This document shows positions 8,367 through 18,970 of a stretch of 64,000 nt of DNA, piece after piece. The position numbers and the translations under genes are program-made. The DNA lies in NCBI RefSeq assembly GCF_040718835.1, contig NZ_JBFEFG010000264.1, forward strand, positions 1-64,000. Reading direction: 5' to 3'. Numbering within the stretch: the stretch's first letter is position 1; each line of letters starts with the position of its first letter. The notes below the pieces were generated by a model. That model was not told where the DNA came from and did not search any database. It worked only from the letters and a program-made list of their open reading frames with translations. The DNA comes from Bremerella sp. JC817 (GTDB taxonomy: Bacteria > Planctomycetota > Planctomycetia > Pirellulales > Pirellulaceae).

Positions 8367-10309
8367 GGCTGCCAGGCTTCGTCGAAGAAGTCGGCGGCGA
8401 ACACCTTGCCAGGGGCCGAGCCGTCCGGGTGCTGCGAGATATCGATCAACGCCCAGTCAGGCAGCTTCGGATTTTGCAGGCTGTTGGTGCGGTCATGATC
8501 TTCGCGGAAGGTAGGACCACTGTTGATCACCAGGTACTTCTTCGGATTCAACGGATTCGGGTAGATCATCACTGGGACATGGTTGGCGGCGTCGGCGGTA
8601 TGCTTGCCGATAGCGACTTCCTGGGCGTCCCACTTCAGCGGAAGCTTGTCGATGCTCTTCTTCAGAATCGAGTTCGTTTCTGGTGTACCCCAGGCCACGA
8701 TGTTGTACTTCTTCAGGTCGTCGGGGGTGACGTCTTTGTCGAGCTTCGTTCGCAGCTTGCCGCGGAACAACGCCTGCCAGCGATCGGCCAGATGCTTTGA
8801 CTCGAAATCGACCCAACGCTGCACGACCGCGTTGGACGACTTGCCAGAAGGTAACACGACCAGGAACGGTCCATAGAACGCGTCATCGATCGGGCCCTGC
8901 AATCCTGGCGACTTGATCAACTGCTTGGCAGGCGTGTCCTTGGTGCTGACGCTCCAATGTTCGCCTTTGGTCAGATAGATCGCGTCGGCCGATTCCTGCG
9001 TCAGATCGACCGGCAGTTTGTCGCCGTCGATTTCGAGGTTGAATTTCTTCTTGTCGCCGACGTCGAGCTTCATGCGGGCCACGTTACGCGTCACCACGAA
9101 CAGCTCGTCGTCCGACTTCCATAAGGCACCGACGCGGCTGTCTTCCCAATGACGGTTCAACTCCAGCAGTTCGACCCAGTGCATCGAACCATAACGCAGC
9201 GTCGGCGTCTGAAGACTGACGTTTTGTGGGTAGGCTTCCTGACCCGCGTCCCGGGCCAGCTTTACCATTTTCAAGATTTGCTCCAGCGTTTCCGGAGCGT
9301 ACTTGTGACCCATCTTGGGGCCAATCAGATGGGTGAGCTGCTGGCCTTCCTTCTTGAAGGCTTCTTCCATCACGCGAGCCGCTTGGATCTGCTTGTCGTT
9401 CTCGCCGCTGTAAGCAACGACCGGCAAGTTGAACAGGTTCGTCGTGTAGTTCGGAACGTCGTACAGCTTCCACAGTGTTTGCTCGTACTGTGGCGGGAAG
9501 TTCTCTGGCTTCAGGTTCTGGTAGCGGGCCGTTTCCGCGAAGCCGGCACCAGGGCTCATGGCGACGAAGTTCTCCGCATAATGGGCACCGATGTGCCAGC
9601 AGCCAGCGCCCCCCATCGAGAAGCCCATCAGGACGATTCGTTTATCGTCGATCTTGTACTGTTGTTTGACCGCCTCGATGGCGTCCATCACGTCGATTTC
9701 GCCCGCCGACTTGAAGCCGATGCACTGCCGGCCAAACGGATGCAGCACGATCGCGTCTTCTGGCGAAATCTGACCGGTTTTGGTCGAACGTTCGTGAATG
9801 AAGTGCATGTCGGTCGACTTGTCGCCGCGACCATGCAGCCAGATGTAGAGCGGCTGTGGCTTGCTGAGGTCGAGCTCTTTCGGAATGACCAGCCCATACG
9901 GCTGAACGCTTCCGTCGACGTCGCTGGTATAGCCACGAACCAGCAAGCCAGATTGTTCTTTCCAAGGCGTTTTGCCAGCGGCCAGGCTGGCGGCACGATT
10001 CTGGGCCATGATCAAGCAGGCCTGAGCCTTCTTGATGTCCCCTTCGCCGTAGAACTCGTTGTGCTTCAAGGCGTATTCAACTGCCTTGCAATAGACGGTT
10101 GCATCGGCAGCCAGGGCGTGGTCTTCGACTTTGGCACAAGCTTCGACCGCTTTGGCCAGGTCTGCTTCCAGCGACTTCCGGGTTTCTTCGGGCAGCTTGT
10201 AATTGCTTGGGGCGGGCAAGCGATGCGGGATTGGCTTGATCGGATCTTCAGCCGCGGCGAACGAGACAAACAACGCAATCAGAACGACAGCGACGCTGGG
10301 GCGAATCAT
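8363..10309 (-). CDS. Secreted alpha/beta-hydrolase, esterase or prolyl-oligopeptidase-like
   Basis: The 648-residue protein begins with a signal peptide (hydrophobic stretch ending near AAA, residue 20). The central domain has an oxyanion-type WLHGRGD, a nucleophile elbow GFSMGG and a candidate catalytic His in MGHKYAPE, as in feruloyl-esterase and prolyl-oligopeptidase relatives of PF00326. The C-terminal 250 residues form a separate region of the type common in planctomycete secreted esterases. It is the downstream member of a minus-strand series with the DUF1080 gene 132 bp upstream, consistent with extracellular breakdown of esterified polysaccharide. The substrate is unknown. Confidence 0.8.
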   Translation of the reverse strand: MIRPSVAVVLIALFVSFAAAEDPIKPIPHRLPAPSNYKLPEETRKSLEADLAKAVEACAKVEDHALAADATVYCKAVEYALKHNEFYGEGDIKKAQACLIMAQNRAASLAAGKTPWKEQSGLLVRGYTSDVDGSVQPYGLVIPKELDLSKPQPLYIWLHGRGDKSTDMHFIHERSTKTGQISPEDAIVLHPFGRQCIGFKSAGEIDVMDAIEAVKQQYKIDDKRIVLMGFSMGGAGCWHIGAHYAENFVAMSPGAGFAETARYQNLKPENFPPQYEQTLWKLYDVPNYTTNLFNLPVVAYSGENDKQIQAARVMEEAFKKEGQQLTHLIGPKMGHKYAPETLEQILKMVKLARDAGQEAYPQNVSLQTPTLRYGSMHWVELLELNRHWEDSRVGALWKSDDELFVVTRNVARMKLDVGDKKKFNLEIDGDKLPVDLTQESADAIYLTKGEHWSVSTKDTPAKQLIKSPGLQGPIDDAFYGPFLVVLPSGKSSNAVVQRWVDFESKHLADRWQALFRGKLRTKLDKDVTPDDLKKYNIVAWGTPETNSILKKSIDKLPLKWDAQEVAIGKHTADAANHVPVMIYPNPLNPKKYLVINSGPTFREDHDRTNSLQNPKLPDWALIDISQHPDGSAPGKVFAADFFDEAWQP

Positions 10310-10441
10310 GGCAGGCTCAACGAGGAAGGAAGGGGAGTGAGAAAGGCGAGATGGAAAATCGGCAAGCAGACAGTCGGGTGAGGAGACGCCTGCTTGCCGA
10401 AAATTCCAAAGCTCGATGAGAGCATTCGGTCAGAGAAACGA

Positions 10442-11437
10442 CTATTTCTCGACAACCCAAATGTTGCGGTACACGACTGGATTGCCGTGACCCTGCAGGT
10501 AGATCGCGTCCTTTTCAGGGCCTTCCTGGTGACGGCCTGGCGTGTTGCTGGGCAGTTCCAGATTGTCGTGAATGACAACGCCATTGTGTTTGATGGTTAC
10601 GCGAGCGTTCTCGGTCTTCTTGCCTTCGGCGTCGTACTTCGCGGCGGTGAAGTCAACGTCGTAGGTCTGCCAGGTAAGTGGCGGGTAGCACATGTTGACC
10701 TGTGGCTTCGAGATCTTGTAGATACCGCCACATTCGTTGTCTTCGCCCGACAGGCCAAACGAATCGAGGACCTGAACTTCGTAACGGCTCTGGACGTACA
10801 GGCCGCTGTTACCACGGGCCTGACCACGAGCGTCTGGCTTGAATGGCGTGCGGAATTCGAGGTGCAGCTGGTGATCGCCGAACTTGTCCTTCGACGCACA
10901 GTCGGCCAGCAGCAGGTCTTCTTGAACGATCTTGCCGTTCTCGAAAGCTTCGGCGCTCGAACCGTCGAACAGAACCTTGGCACCTTCCGGAGCCTTGGCA
11001 CCCAGGGTTGGGCTCTTACGAACGACCTTCTTCAGCGTGCCGACTTCGGTACCATCTTCGCCGACGATCTTGATTTCGCTGGGGGTCAGCGTGGCCACAA
11101 AGTGCATGCCTTTGAATTCGACCTTGTCACCGCTGGCGGTGCCTTCCGACTTCAGCAGATCGCCGTAGTCGCCACCGTCGTAACCATCGCCTGGCAGACC
11201 GCCTGGGTAGGCAACGGCCTGAAACTTATCGTGACCCAGGGCAATCACCTGGACGCCGTACTTCTTCTGCTCGCCATCCGCACTGACGGTACCGGTGTAC
11301 TCGCCCTGCAGTTGGTACGAGGCTGGCGCTTCGTCCTGGGTGGTATAGGTCTTGGTGTCGTCCGCGGCAATCAAAGCCAGCGGAGCGGCGACTGCGAACA
11401 GGGCAGCCAGAATTGCGTGGGCAAGGGGACGCTGCAT
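10442..11437 (-). CDS. Secreted DUF1080 protein (3-keto-disaccharide hydrolase-like)
   Basis: The 331-residue protein has a signal peptide (residues 1-25), an N-terminal module of about 110 residues, and a C-terminal DUF1080 beta-sandwich recognisable by KVLFDGSS, the GNSGLYVQSRYEVQVLDS segment, the CGGIY segment and the closing IYLQGHGNPVVYRNIWV. DUF1080 is a LamG-like fold assigned to 3-keto-glycoside hydrolysis in some members and is greatly expanded in planctomycetes. It lies between the Lhr helicase and the esterase on the same strand, and together with the esterase suggests glycan use. Confidence 0.88.
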   Translation of the reverse strand: MQRPLAHAILAALFAVAAPLALIAADDTKTYTTQDEAPASYQLQGEYTGTVSADGEQKKYGVQVIALGHDKFQAVAYPGGLPGDGYDGGDYGDLLKSEGTASGDKVEFKGMHFVATLTPSEIKIVGEDGTEVGTLKKVVRKSPTLGAKAPEGAKVLFDGSSAEAFENGKIVQEDLLLADCASKDKFGDHQLHLEFRTPFKPDARGQARGNSGLYVQSRYEVQVLDSFGLSGEDNECGGIYKISKPQVNMCYPPLTWQTYDVDFTAAKYDAEGKKTENARVTIKHNGVVIHDNLELPSNTPGRHQEGPEKDAIYLQGHGNPVVYRNIWVVEK

Positions 11438-11541
11438 GATGAACTCCCGGTAGTTTATCTGGGGGGTGAAAGTGCAAAGGAGAGGGACGATTCATTGTGG
11501 TTTGCCACGGTCGACGATGCAACCATCCACCCAGAATCCCC

Positions 11542-14500
11542 CTAGCTGGCGGTTGATCGCCGGCGAGGGAATCCGATCGGGATGGTTTGTGGCGGAAGCC
11601 GACGACCAGCGTGCAGGGCCCGAGTCATCTCGGTTTGCTCGGCCGGTTCGACCTGCTTCAGGAACTGGATTTCGCCTCCGCGTTTGAAGGCAACCAGTTG
11701 GCCGTTCTGCCAGATCAAAGCATTCGTGTGGATGGCTGGAACCTTGGCGTCGTCGGACATAACTCCAGCCAGGTTCAAAGGATCGGTGCCACTGACCGCG
11801 ACCCAAGGATCGTCGGCTGCGGCCTCACGAAGCTTACGCAGGGCATAGATGGCTTGTTCGGTGCCGTACTGCTCGCCGCCGGCATTTTTCACAAAACGAC
11901 CTCCACGCAGCTCGCCACGGCGTTCCATTCGGCGAAGCATCGGTACCAGTTGAGCCCACGAAGGAGCCGCCGTTTCACGATGAAGCAGGTCGCGGAAAAG
12001 CACCCCGTACCGGGCCACCAACTGCATGCACCAGCGATGCAAATAGTCTTCGGCGGTCACTTCTTCGACGATGCCGGGGAACAGAGACCAGCGACCGGCC
12101 CGGGCTGTCGCGTTGCTCTTACGGCGATTGCGAGACTTCTTTGCGCCAGACTCGTCGACGATTGTTCGCACGGCGCTAAAGCTGTCGCAGGTCACCAGCC
12201 CCAGTGCGGCCAGTTCCCGCAGTGCTTCGTCGAGGTGCGTTGGCAGTAGCTTGGTCAGAACGCGGATGTCTTGATGGAACAATGCCCCGCGAGCCTTGAG
12301 AGCTTCGAGCACGTCTTGAGCGTTGCCCCGAGCCAACGCATCGGCAGCCTGGCGAACGTCCGGGATCAGCCAGCCAAGGTTTTCGCGGCGAACAATCGCC
12401 ATCGGAACACTGCGCCGCAGCGATGCCATGCTGGGGCCTTCTTCGGCATCGCCTTGCGGCGGACGGAGGCGTCCCCAGATCAATTCGCCGGAAGTCAGTT
12501 GATCGTCGAGCCAGTCAGGATCGTAGTCGTCCATACGACCAGCGATGAGGCTCCGTTCCCAACTACCGGCCGACGCCTCAAAGCCTTGCAGCAAACCCAT
12601 CACCGCGTTCAGCCCACGGGCGCCGGTCGATTTGGTTTCGCGTTGCAGGTTCTGGTGCCGCACCAGAAAACGAAGGAAGACGTCTCGTTCGACCGGCTGA
12701 ATTTGCTGGCGGAGACCATGTACCGTCAAGCGATGAATACGAGCCAACAATCGGCGGTCGCACCACTGCAGGTCCCCTTCGTGCGTCGAGCCTTCGGTCG
12801 AATAGTGACCTCGCAAGATCACGCCTTCTGCTTCCACCGATTCGCACGCCGCCATCACGCTCGAATGCTTCAGGCCCCATGACTGGGCGAGCTCTTCCGT
12901 CGAAAACGGACCGAGATAAGGACAAACATTGCGGACCAGTTCGACCCACGCTTCATGCGATTCCATCTCTTTGGCGACATCGGCCGGGACATTCACCGCT
13001 GGCTTCGCCGTGCCGCCGGGCAGGGCGGCGGTCAGAATCGGAAGCGTCTCGGTCGCGGTCCAGATTGGCTCGTGCCCTTCACGCACGTAGCTGGTGGCCC
13101 GGCCTGCTTTGACCAGCTTGTCGAACAAGTCTTGCCATTCCTGACCTTGGGAAGCAGGCAAAGCGATCATCGAACTGAGCACATCGTGAAGTTCGTCCGG
13201 ATCGCGAGCCGTCGGCCAGGCCTCGCGACGCACCGTAGCGATTGCTTCGGGCGAGAGCTGTCCGAGTTCTTTCATCTCGCCGGGGGCCAATGTGCGACGT
13301 GTCGTGACGGCACGCGTGCGGCGGTCTTCGAGCCCGGCCGGATCGAGGAACGAATAAGGGTTCGCGTTGATTCGCTCGTGGGCGAAGGGCGATGGTTCGC
13401 GTGTTTGCCGGGCGACAAACTGCACTTCGCCTGCCTCGACCGCACGCAGCAAGTCTTTCCAGCGTTCGACATCCATCCCTTCGGTCAGGCAGTCGTGCAG
13501 CGTCTGCTGAACGAGCGGATGGTCGGGGTATTTGATATCTTCGCTATGGTTCTCGAGGCAGCCGACTTGATCGGGAAAGGCCGCCGCCAGTAGGTCGTCT
13601 GAGCGGAAGCGGATCATGTGGGGCGGAACCTTCTTGCCTCCCATAAATCGCAAGATGGCCAAGGCTCGGGTCGCGTTCCAACGCCAGCGAATCTGAAACA
13701 TCGGAAACGCCAGGAGTGCCTGTTCGAGCAAGGCCTGGCCGTTGTTCGAGTTCAGCATCTTGAACATATCTTCCAGCGGGAAGCTATGCTGCGGACCGAG
13801 CGAGAGAACAATGCCGTCGTCGTCAGCGCTGGCCTGCAGTTCAAAGTCGAACGAGCGACAGAACCGCTTTCGAAAGGCGAGCCCCCACGCACGATTGATT
13901 CGCGTTCCCAGCGGCGAGTGCACGACCAACTGCATGCTGCCTGCTTCGTCGAAGAATCGCTCGAACACAATTTGCTTCTGTGTCGGAACGAGCCCCATCG
14001 CGGCGTATTGGGCGGCAATGTACCGGACGGCTTGCATCGCGGCCCACGTGGTCGCGTGACATTCCCCTTCGACCCAACGCACGATTTCGACATCGACTTG
14101 ATCGAACGACGACTCCAACAGGCTGCCGTCCTGGGCTTGTAGCTTGAATCGCTCGCGCGAGGGATCGTTCTGGGCGGCGACGATCTTCTCGGCAATCTCT
14201 TCCCGCAGATCGGCGACTTCCTTCGAGAGCTCGATCGAACGACCAGGCGACTCGCCAAACCAAAAGGGAACGCTCGGCGGCTGGCCTTGGGCATCTTGCA
14301 CAATCACGTCGCTGCCGCGAATCGCCAGCACTCGCCACGAGGTGTTGCCGAGCAGAAAGACGTCGCCTGCTTTGCTGTCGACGGCAAAGTGTTCGTCGAC
14401 CGTACCGACGACCTGTTTCTCAGGATCGGTGACGACCCGATATATCGGCATCTCAGGGATCGCGCCGCCAGAAGTCGTCGCGCTGATCCGTGCTCCGCGA

Positions 14501-16005
14501 CGTGGCCGCAGCTTGCCATTGATCCGATCGCGGTGGATGTGCGCCCCGGTCTTGATCGAACGGGTAACCCCTTCGTTGACCATCTCGAGCACGTCTTGAT
14601 AGCGTTGATACGTCAAGTCGCGATAGGGCCACGCGCGCTTGATCAGTTCGTATAACGCCGCTTCGTCCTGTTCTTCGGCAGCCACCTCCGCCACGATTTG
14701 CTGGGCCAGAATATCGAGCGGCGCGACCGGGATCTCGATCCGATCGAGGACGCCTCGTTCGACGCTACGCATCAAGGCCAAACACTCGACCAGTTCGTCG
14801 CGGGTCAGCGGGAAGAGGCGTCCTTTGGGGGTGCCGGTCAACGAGTGGCCCGAGCGACCAACACGCTGCAGGAAGTTGGCAATGCTGCGGGCCGATCCGA
14901 TCTGTACGACCAGGTCGATGTAGCCGATGTCGATACCCATCTCGAGTGAGGCGGTCGCGACGATCGCTTTCAGTTTGCCTTCTTTCAGCCGCTGCTCGGC
15001 CGAGTGGCGAATCTCTTTCGAGAGGCTGCCATGGTGGCTGGTGATCACTTCGTCGCCGAGGACTTCGGTCAGCCGGTGGGCGATCCGTTCCGCCATGCGA
15101 CGCGTATTGACGAAGACCAGCGTGCTGTGATGCGACTGAATCAGTTTAACCAGATCGTCGTAGACTTCGCCCCATTGCTCGTTGGAGCAAACTGCTTCCA
15201 GCGGAGAAGGGGGGACGCTGACTTCCAGGTCAAGCTTTCGGCGGTGACCACCATCGACGATCGAGCAGTCGGGCACGCCCTCTTCATCGACGCGTTGGGC
15301 TCCTACCAGAAAGCAGGCGATCTCTTCGATCGGCTTCTGCGTGGCGGACAGGCCAATGCGTGTGGGAGGCTCGATGCATTGGGCTTCGAGCCGTTCCATC
15401 GTGATCGTCAGGTGAGACCCTCGCTTGTCGCGTGCCAGGGCGTGGATTTCGTCGACGATGATCGTATCGACATGCCGCAGCGTCTTCCGGCTTCGCTCGG
15501 CCGTGAGCATCAGGTAAAGCGACTCTGGCGTGGTGACCAGGATGTGCGGAGGTCGCCGAGTCATCGCTTGTCGCTGCGACGAAGGGGTATCGCCGGTGCG
15601 AACCGCGGTGCGGATTTGTGGCGGGAGCATCCCCATGCTCTCGGCCATCTCGCAGATTTCCATCAACGGAATATCGAGGTTGCGATGGATGTCGTTGCTG
15701 AGGGCTTTCAGCGGCGAGACATAGACGACGTAGGTGGTATCGAGCAACTTTCCGGCCAGCCAACGTCGGAAGAGCCGATCGAGGCAGACCATGAAGGCGG
15801 CAAGCGTTTTACCCGAACCGGTCGGGGCGGCAATGAGCGTGCAGCGTCCCTCGGCAATCGAAGGCCAACCCGCGTTTTGCGCATCGGTCGGCTTTCCAAA
15901 CCGCTTGGTAAACCAGGCCTGAACAACAGGATGAAAAAGCTGGAGCGACATCCCGGGCATTATATCGCACTGTACGGATGTGCATAGCAATTTATCGGCG
16001 GACAT
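11542..16005 (-). CDS. lhr: Lhr-type ATP-dependent helicase
   Basis: At 1487 residues this has the full length of Lhr (large helicase-related). The helicase core carries Walker A APTGSGKT, motif II DEIHAL, motif III GLSATQ and, in the second RecA domain, a QRVGRSGH motif VI. A long C-terminal region follows, as in E. coli Lhr, and includes winged-helix and Lhr-CTD parts. Lhr unwinds DNA and RNA:DNA hybrids with 3'-5' polarity and is linked to DNA repair. The start at 16005 has AAGGCGG upstream; MSLQLF at 15951 would match the family's usual N-terminus better. The first DUF1080 gene ends 23 bp upstream on the same strand, though a functional link is doubtful. Confidence 0.92.
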   Translation of the reverse strand: MSADKLLCTSVQCDIMPGMSLQLFHPVVQAWFTKRFGKPTDAQNAGWPSIAEGRCTLIAAPTGSGKTLAAFMVCLDRLFRRWLAGKLLDTTYVVYVSPLKALSNDIHRNLDIPLMEICEMAESMGMLPPQIRTAVRTGDTPSSQRQAMTRRPPHILVTTPESLYLMLTAERSRKTLRHVDTIIVDEIHALARDKRGSHLTITMERLEAQCIEPPTRIGLSATQKPIEEIACFLVGAQRVDEEGVPDCSIVDGGHRRKLDLEVSVPPSPLEAVCSNEQWGEVYDDLVKLIQSHHSTLVFVNTRRMAERIAHRLTEVLGDEVITSHHGSLSKEIRHSAEQRLKEGKLKAIVATASLEMGIDIGYIDLVVQIGSARSIANFLQRVGRSGHSLTGTPKGRLFPLTRDELVECLALMRSVERGVLDRIEIPVAPLDILAQQIVAEVAAEEQDEAALYELIKRAWPYRDLTYQRYQDVLEMVNEGVTRSIKTGAHIHRDRINGKLRPRRGARISATTSGGAIPEMPIYRVVTDPEKQVVGTVDEHFAVDSKAGDVFLLGNTSWRVLAIRGSDVIVQDAQGQPPSVPFWFGESPGRSIELSKEVADLREEIAEKIVAAQNDPSRERFKLQAQDGSLLESSFDQVDVEIVRWVEGECHATTWAAMQAVRYIAAQYAAMGLVPTQKQIVFERFFDEAGSMQLVVHSPLGTRINRAWGLAFRKRFCRSFDFELQASADDDGIVLSLGPQHSFPLEDMFKMLNSNNGQALLEQALLAFPMFQIRWRWNATRALAILRFMGGKKVPPHMIRFRSDDLLAAAFPDQVGCLENHSEDIKYPDHPLVQQTLHDCLTEGMDVERWKDLLRAVEAGEVQFVARQTREPSPFAHERINANPYSFLDPAGLEDRRTRAVTTRRTLAPGEMKELGQLSPEAIATVRREAWPTARDPDELHDVLSSMIALPASQGQEWQDLFDKLVKAGRATSYVREGHEPIWTATETLPILTAALPGGTAKPAVNVPADVAKEMESHEAWVELVRNVCPYLGPFSTEELAQSWGLKHSSVMAACESVEAEGVILRGHYSTEGSTHEGDLQWCDRRLLARIHRLTVHGLRQQIQPVERDVFLRFLVRHQNLQRETKSTGARGLNAVMGLLQGFEASAGSWERSLIAGRMDDYDPDWLDDQLTSGELIWGRLRPPQGDAEEGPSMASLRRSVPMAIVRRENLGWLIPDVRQAADALARGNAQDVLEALKARGALFHQDIRVLTKLLPTHLDEALRELAALGLVTCDSFSAVRTIVDESGAKKSRNRRKSNATARAGRWSLFPGIVEEVTAEDYLHRWCMQLVARYGVLFRDLLHRETAAPSWAQLVPMLRRMERRGELRGGRFVKNAGGEQYGTEQAIYALRKLREAAADDPWVAVSGTDPLNLAGVMSDDAKVPAIHTNALIWQNGQLVAFKRGGEIQFLKQVEPAEQTEMTRALHAGRRLPPQTIPIGFPRRRSTAS

Positions 16006-16028
16006 GCCCGTGCCGCCTTGCAGAGGGG

Positions 16029-16676
16029 CTACAGCGTTTCGAGCTCGATGTTCTTCAGAGCGGCCCCGGTGTTCCAGGTTCCGATGCCCAGCGGCTTGGT
16101 CGTGTCTTGCTCGATCCAGATGCCAAGTTGGCGTCCTTCCGGGTTATACGAGATGATTTTTTCGTCATCGAGCCAGACTTGCACCTTGGTGGGTTCGACC
16201 CGAATGCGGATCTTGTACCACTTGTTGTTCTCGAATTCGGTGTAGCCGGTGGTTTCATTTTCGACGGCCGCCATGCCATCGATGTTGGACACTCCGGTGA
16301 CCCCGCCACCCCAGCCGCCAATGATCAGCGTCTGATGGGCTTCCCCGACTGGGAAGGTGAGGCCGCAAAAGAAGTCGGAACCCTTCACCCGCATCGCTTC
16401 CAGGCGAACCTCGTAGTTCATCGTCGGAGGCTTGCCGTCGATCACGATGCCGGTGGCCGGATCCCCTTTGCTGAGCTGGATCGTTCCGTCCTTAACGGTC
16501 ACTTCGCCGTGGTCTTCGTAGAAGCCTTCGTCGTTGACCTTCCATCCTTTGAGTGTCTTGCCATCGAACAGCTTCTGGACCTTGGCTGCAGCCGGGGCAG
16601 GCTTCTCTTCCGCGGAAAGCGTGGCAACAGGAAGGGCGAACAGGCAAAGCATCGCGGCGGCGCGGAGCATGGGCAA
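16029..16676 (-). CDS. Secreted DUF1080 protein
   Basis: The 215-residue protein has a signal peptide ending near LSA (residue 22) and a single DUF1080 domain: KLFDGKTLKGWK at the start, a GIVIDG segment, the VGEAHQTLIIGGWGG core, and the closing ALKNIEL strand. This short, single-domain form is typical of planctomycete DUF1080 paralogues and differs from the two-part paralogue at 10442-11437. It is upstream of lhr on the same strand. Likely a periplasmic or secreted carbohydrate-active or binding protein. Confidence 0.85.
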   Translation of the reverse strand: MPMLRAAAMLCLFALPVATLSAEEKPAPAAAKVQKLFDGKTLKGWKVNDEGFYEDHGEVTVKDGTIQLSKGDPATGIVIDGKPPTMNYEVRLEAMRVKGSDFFCGLTFPVGEAHQTLIIGGWGGGVTGVSNIDGMAAVENETTGYTEFENNKWYKIRIRVEPTKVQVWLDDEKIISYNPEGRQLGIWIEQDTTKPLGIGTWNTGAALKNIELETL

Positions 16677-16748
16677 ACCTCAAGAAACAGGGAAGGGCGA
16701 GACTTGTTCGATTCTCGCAGGTGAGGCCCAGCCTGGCAACGGTTGGGC

Positions 16749-18728
16749 TTATTGGCAGGTCGAGGTGGTCGCTTGACGCGAGAGTTCGCCGAATCGCTGC
16801 ACGATCTCAAGCAAGGCAGCTCGTTTGATTGGCTTGGTGAAATAGTCGTCGCAGCCAGCTTCCAGGCAGCGCTCGCGATCCCCTTTCAGGGCATGGGCCG
16901 TCAGCGCGATGACGGGCTTGGTGAACTCTTCTTCCCGCAGCAGACGCGTGGCGGCGTAGCCATCGAGCACGGGCATCTGCATGTCCATCAGGATCACATC
17001 CACGCCGTTGTCGGCTTCCACGCCGGCGGCCATGGATTCCTGGCGATGGCTGCGGACCCAATCGACCGCTTCCTGACCGTTTTCGGCAAGGGTTACGTCG
17101 ACGCCTGCTTTCCGTAGGAAGGTCGAGATCACGACTTGGTTGTCGTGACCATCTTCAACTAACAGCACGCGGTAACCATCCAGGTTCGGGAGCTCGGGCT
17201 TCTTGGAATCGGACGTTGGCTGCCGGACAGGCAAAATGGATTCGCTGGGAACCTCGACCGGAATCCGAACCAGGACCGAGGTGCCGTTACCGACTTCGCT
17301 TTCAATATCGAGCGAGCCACCGAGGATATGCACCAGGCGGCGACTAATCGAAAGACCAAGGCCCGGTCCGGCATGGCTGCGCGAAGGGGAATTGTCGGCC
17401 TGGTTGAACGGTTCGAAGATTGATTCCAGCCGTGCTGCCGGAATCCCGGCGCCTGAATCGCGAATGATTAATTCGAGGGTCGGCGTTGGGAAGCGATGGA
17501 AGTGGATGTCGACACCTACTTCCCCTTCGTGTGTGAACTTGATCGCGTTGTCGATCAGGCGTGAAAGGATTTGACGGGTGCGTGTGAAGTCGATGAACAA
17601 GTATTCAGGTGTGTCGGGGTTGAGGTTGACCGCCAGTTTCAAGCCTAGCTCGGTCGCTTTCGGGCGAAACACTTCCACACCACATTGCACCAGATCTTGG
17701 ATCGAGGTCTTTTCGAGCTTGGCGACTGGGTGGACGGTTTCAATGCAAGACAGTTCCAGAATATCGTCGAGCAGTTTCATCAGCTCTTGGCTGTTGCGGC
17801 AGATCGCGTCGACCGAATCGTTGGTGTCCGAACGGTTGGTGAGATCGCGGATCAGGTCGGCATGCCCCAGAATCGCATTCAACGGGGTCCGAATGTTGTG
17901 GCTCATGTTCGTCAAAAATTCGTTCTTGGCGATGATGGCGGCTTGGGCTTGTTTGTGGGCCTGGGCCAGTTCGATTTCCACTTCTTTGCGCTGCGTGATA
18001 TCGACTGCCGAACCAAGAATCATCGAGCGGCTTAGATCGTCCGAGCGGAGTTGCCCGCTGAGGCTATACCAGTGATAAACACCATCGGCATGCTTTAGTC
18101 GGCATTCAACCTGAAATCGGCCGGCGTCTTCGTCGAAGTGAATATCGACGGTGCCGTACAGCGTGTCGCGGTCTTCAGGATGTACGAACTCCAGCCATTG
18201 TTCTACGTTGGCCGGAAGCTGTTCGTGCGTCAGCCCCAGCATCTGTTGGAAGTGTTCCGAGAGGTAGATGAAGTTGAGGTGGCGATCCCACCACCATAGG
18301 CCGACATTCGCTTCGGCTACTGCCAATCGGTACCACTGCTCGTGCATGCGAAAGTGCTGTCTTAAGCGGGCTTCTTCCATTAGCTGACGCATCTTGACGC
18401 GAAAGTCTGGCGAATCGAGTTCGTTCCAACGCAGCACATAGGGGGAAACGCCAACATGGGGTTCGTCTTCGATTCGTACGTTCAAGCAGTTGCCCAAGAA
18501 CTCGGGGGTACGTTTCGGATCTGGCAGAAACGAAGGCTCGCCGTCGCGGTTGGCTACGCGCCAAATACACAAGGCAAATCGATTGCGAATCAGCTCGGGC
18601 CAGGCATCTGGCCGGATCAGGGTAATGTGCTCTTGCGAAACGCCGCACGACGAGAGCAACTCGGCGATTTTCATCGAAGGTATCGCTTCCGCAACAATCG
18701 CAATCTCAATCTGGTCGAATTCCATCAT
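16749..18728 (-). CDS. PAS-containing hybrid histidine kinase
   Basis: The 659-residue soluble protein has an N-terminal region of about 130 residues that resembles a degenerate receiver-like fold, then a PAS domain (roughly residues 140-245, including GLWWWDRHLNFIYLS), a HisKA domain with H-box MSHNIRTPLNA near residue 274, an HATPase domain with DNAIKF (N box), DSGAGIP and GLGLSIS, and a C-terminal receiver with phospho-acceptor Asp in LMDMQMP near residue 579. No membrane helix is visible. The start is the first of two tandem ATGs at 18728. No Hpt or output partner lies adjacent, so its signalling partner is probably elsewhere. Confidence 0.9.
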   Translation of the reverse strand: MMEFDQIEIAIVAEAIPSMKIAELLSSCGVSQEHITLIRPDAWPELIRNRFALCIWRVANRDGEPSFLPDPKRTPEFLGNCLNVRIEDEPHVGVSPYVLRWNELDSPDFRVKMRQLMEEARLRQHFRMHEQWYRLAVAEANVGLWWWDRHLNFIYLSEHFQQMLGLTHEQLPANVEQWLEFVHPEDRDTLYGTVDIHFDEDAGRFQVECRLKHADGVYHWYSLSGQLRSDDLSRSMILGSAVDITQRKEVEIELAQAHKQAQAAIIAKNEFLTNMSHNIRTPLNAILGHADLIRDLTNRSDTNDSVDAICRNSQELMKLLDDILELSCIETVHPVAKLEKTSIQDLVQCGVEVFRPKATELGLKLAVNLNPDTPEYLFIDFTRTRQILSRLIDNAIKFTHEGEVGVDIHFHRFPTPTLELIIRDSGAGIPAARLESIFEPFNQADNSPSRSHAGPGLGLSISRRLVHILGGSLDIESEVGNGTSVLVRIPVEVPSESILPVRQPTSDSKKPELPNLDGYRVLLVEDGHDNQVVISTFLRKAGVDVTLAENGQEAVDWVRSHRQESMAAGVEADNGVDVILMDMQMPVLDGYAATRLLREEEFTKPVIALTAHALKGDRERCLEAGCDDYFTKPIKRAALLEIVQRFGELSRQATTSTCQ

Positions 18729-18970
18729 CGATTTGCCCCCACGCGCATCAATTGCGGCGTGAATCAATGGTCGCTCGAAGTTCGTTACTTTGAGGGGGTG
18801 TCGTTTACCGACGTGGCCCCTTTGGCAAAGTTACTTCACAGAACGACCCATTGCTTAGTCAGCAGAGGGAATATGGCCAGACCGAGCCATAGTGGTATCG
18901 ATCGTAGCGATTAAAGTACCTAAAACAGCTAGAAGCGAAGTCGAAAAAATCGGGGCTGTCTGAGACGCGA

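Noticed and set aside
9149..10381. 410-codon plus-strand ORF opposite the secreted esterase
   Set aside because: Shadow of the esterase gene, which has a signal peptide and catalytic motifs.
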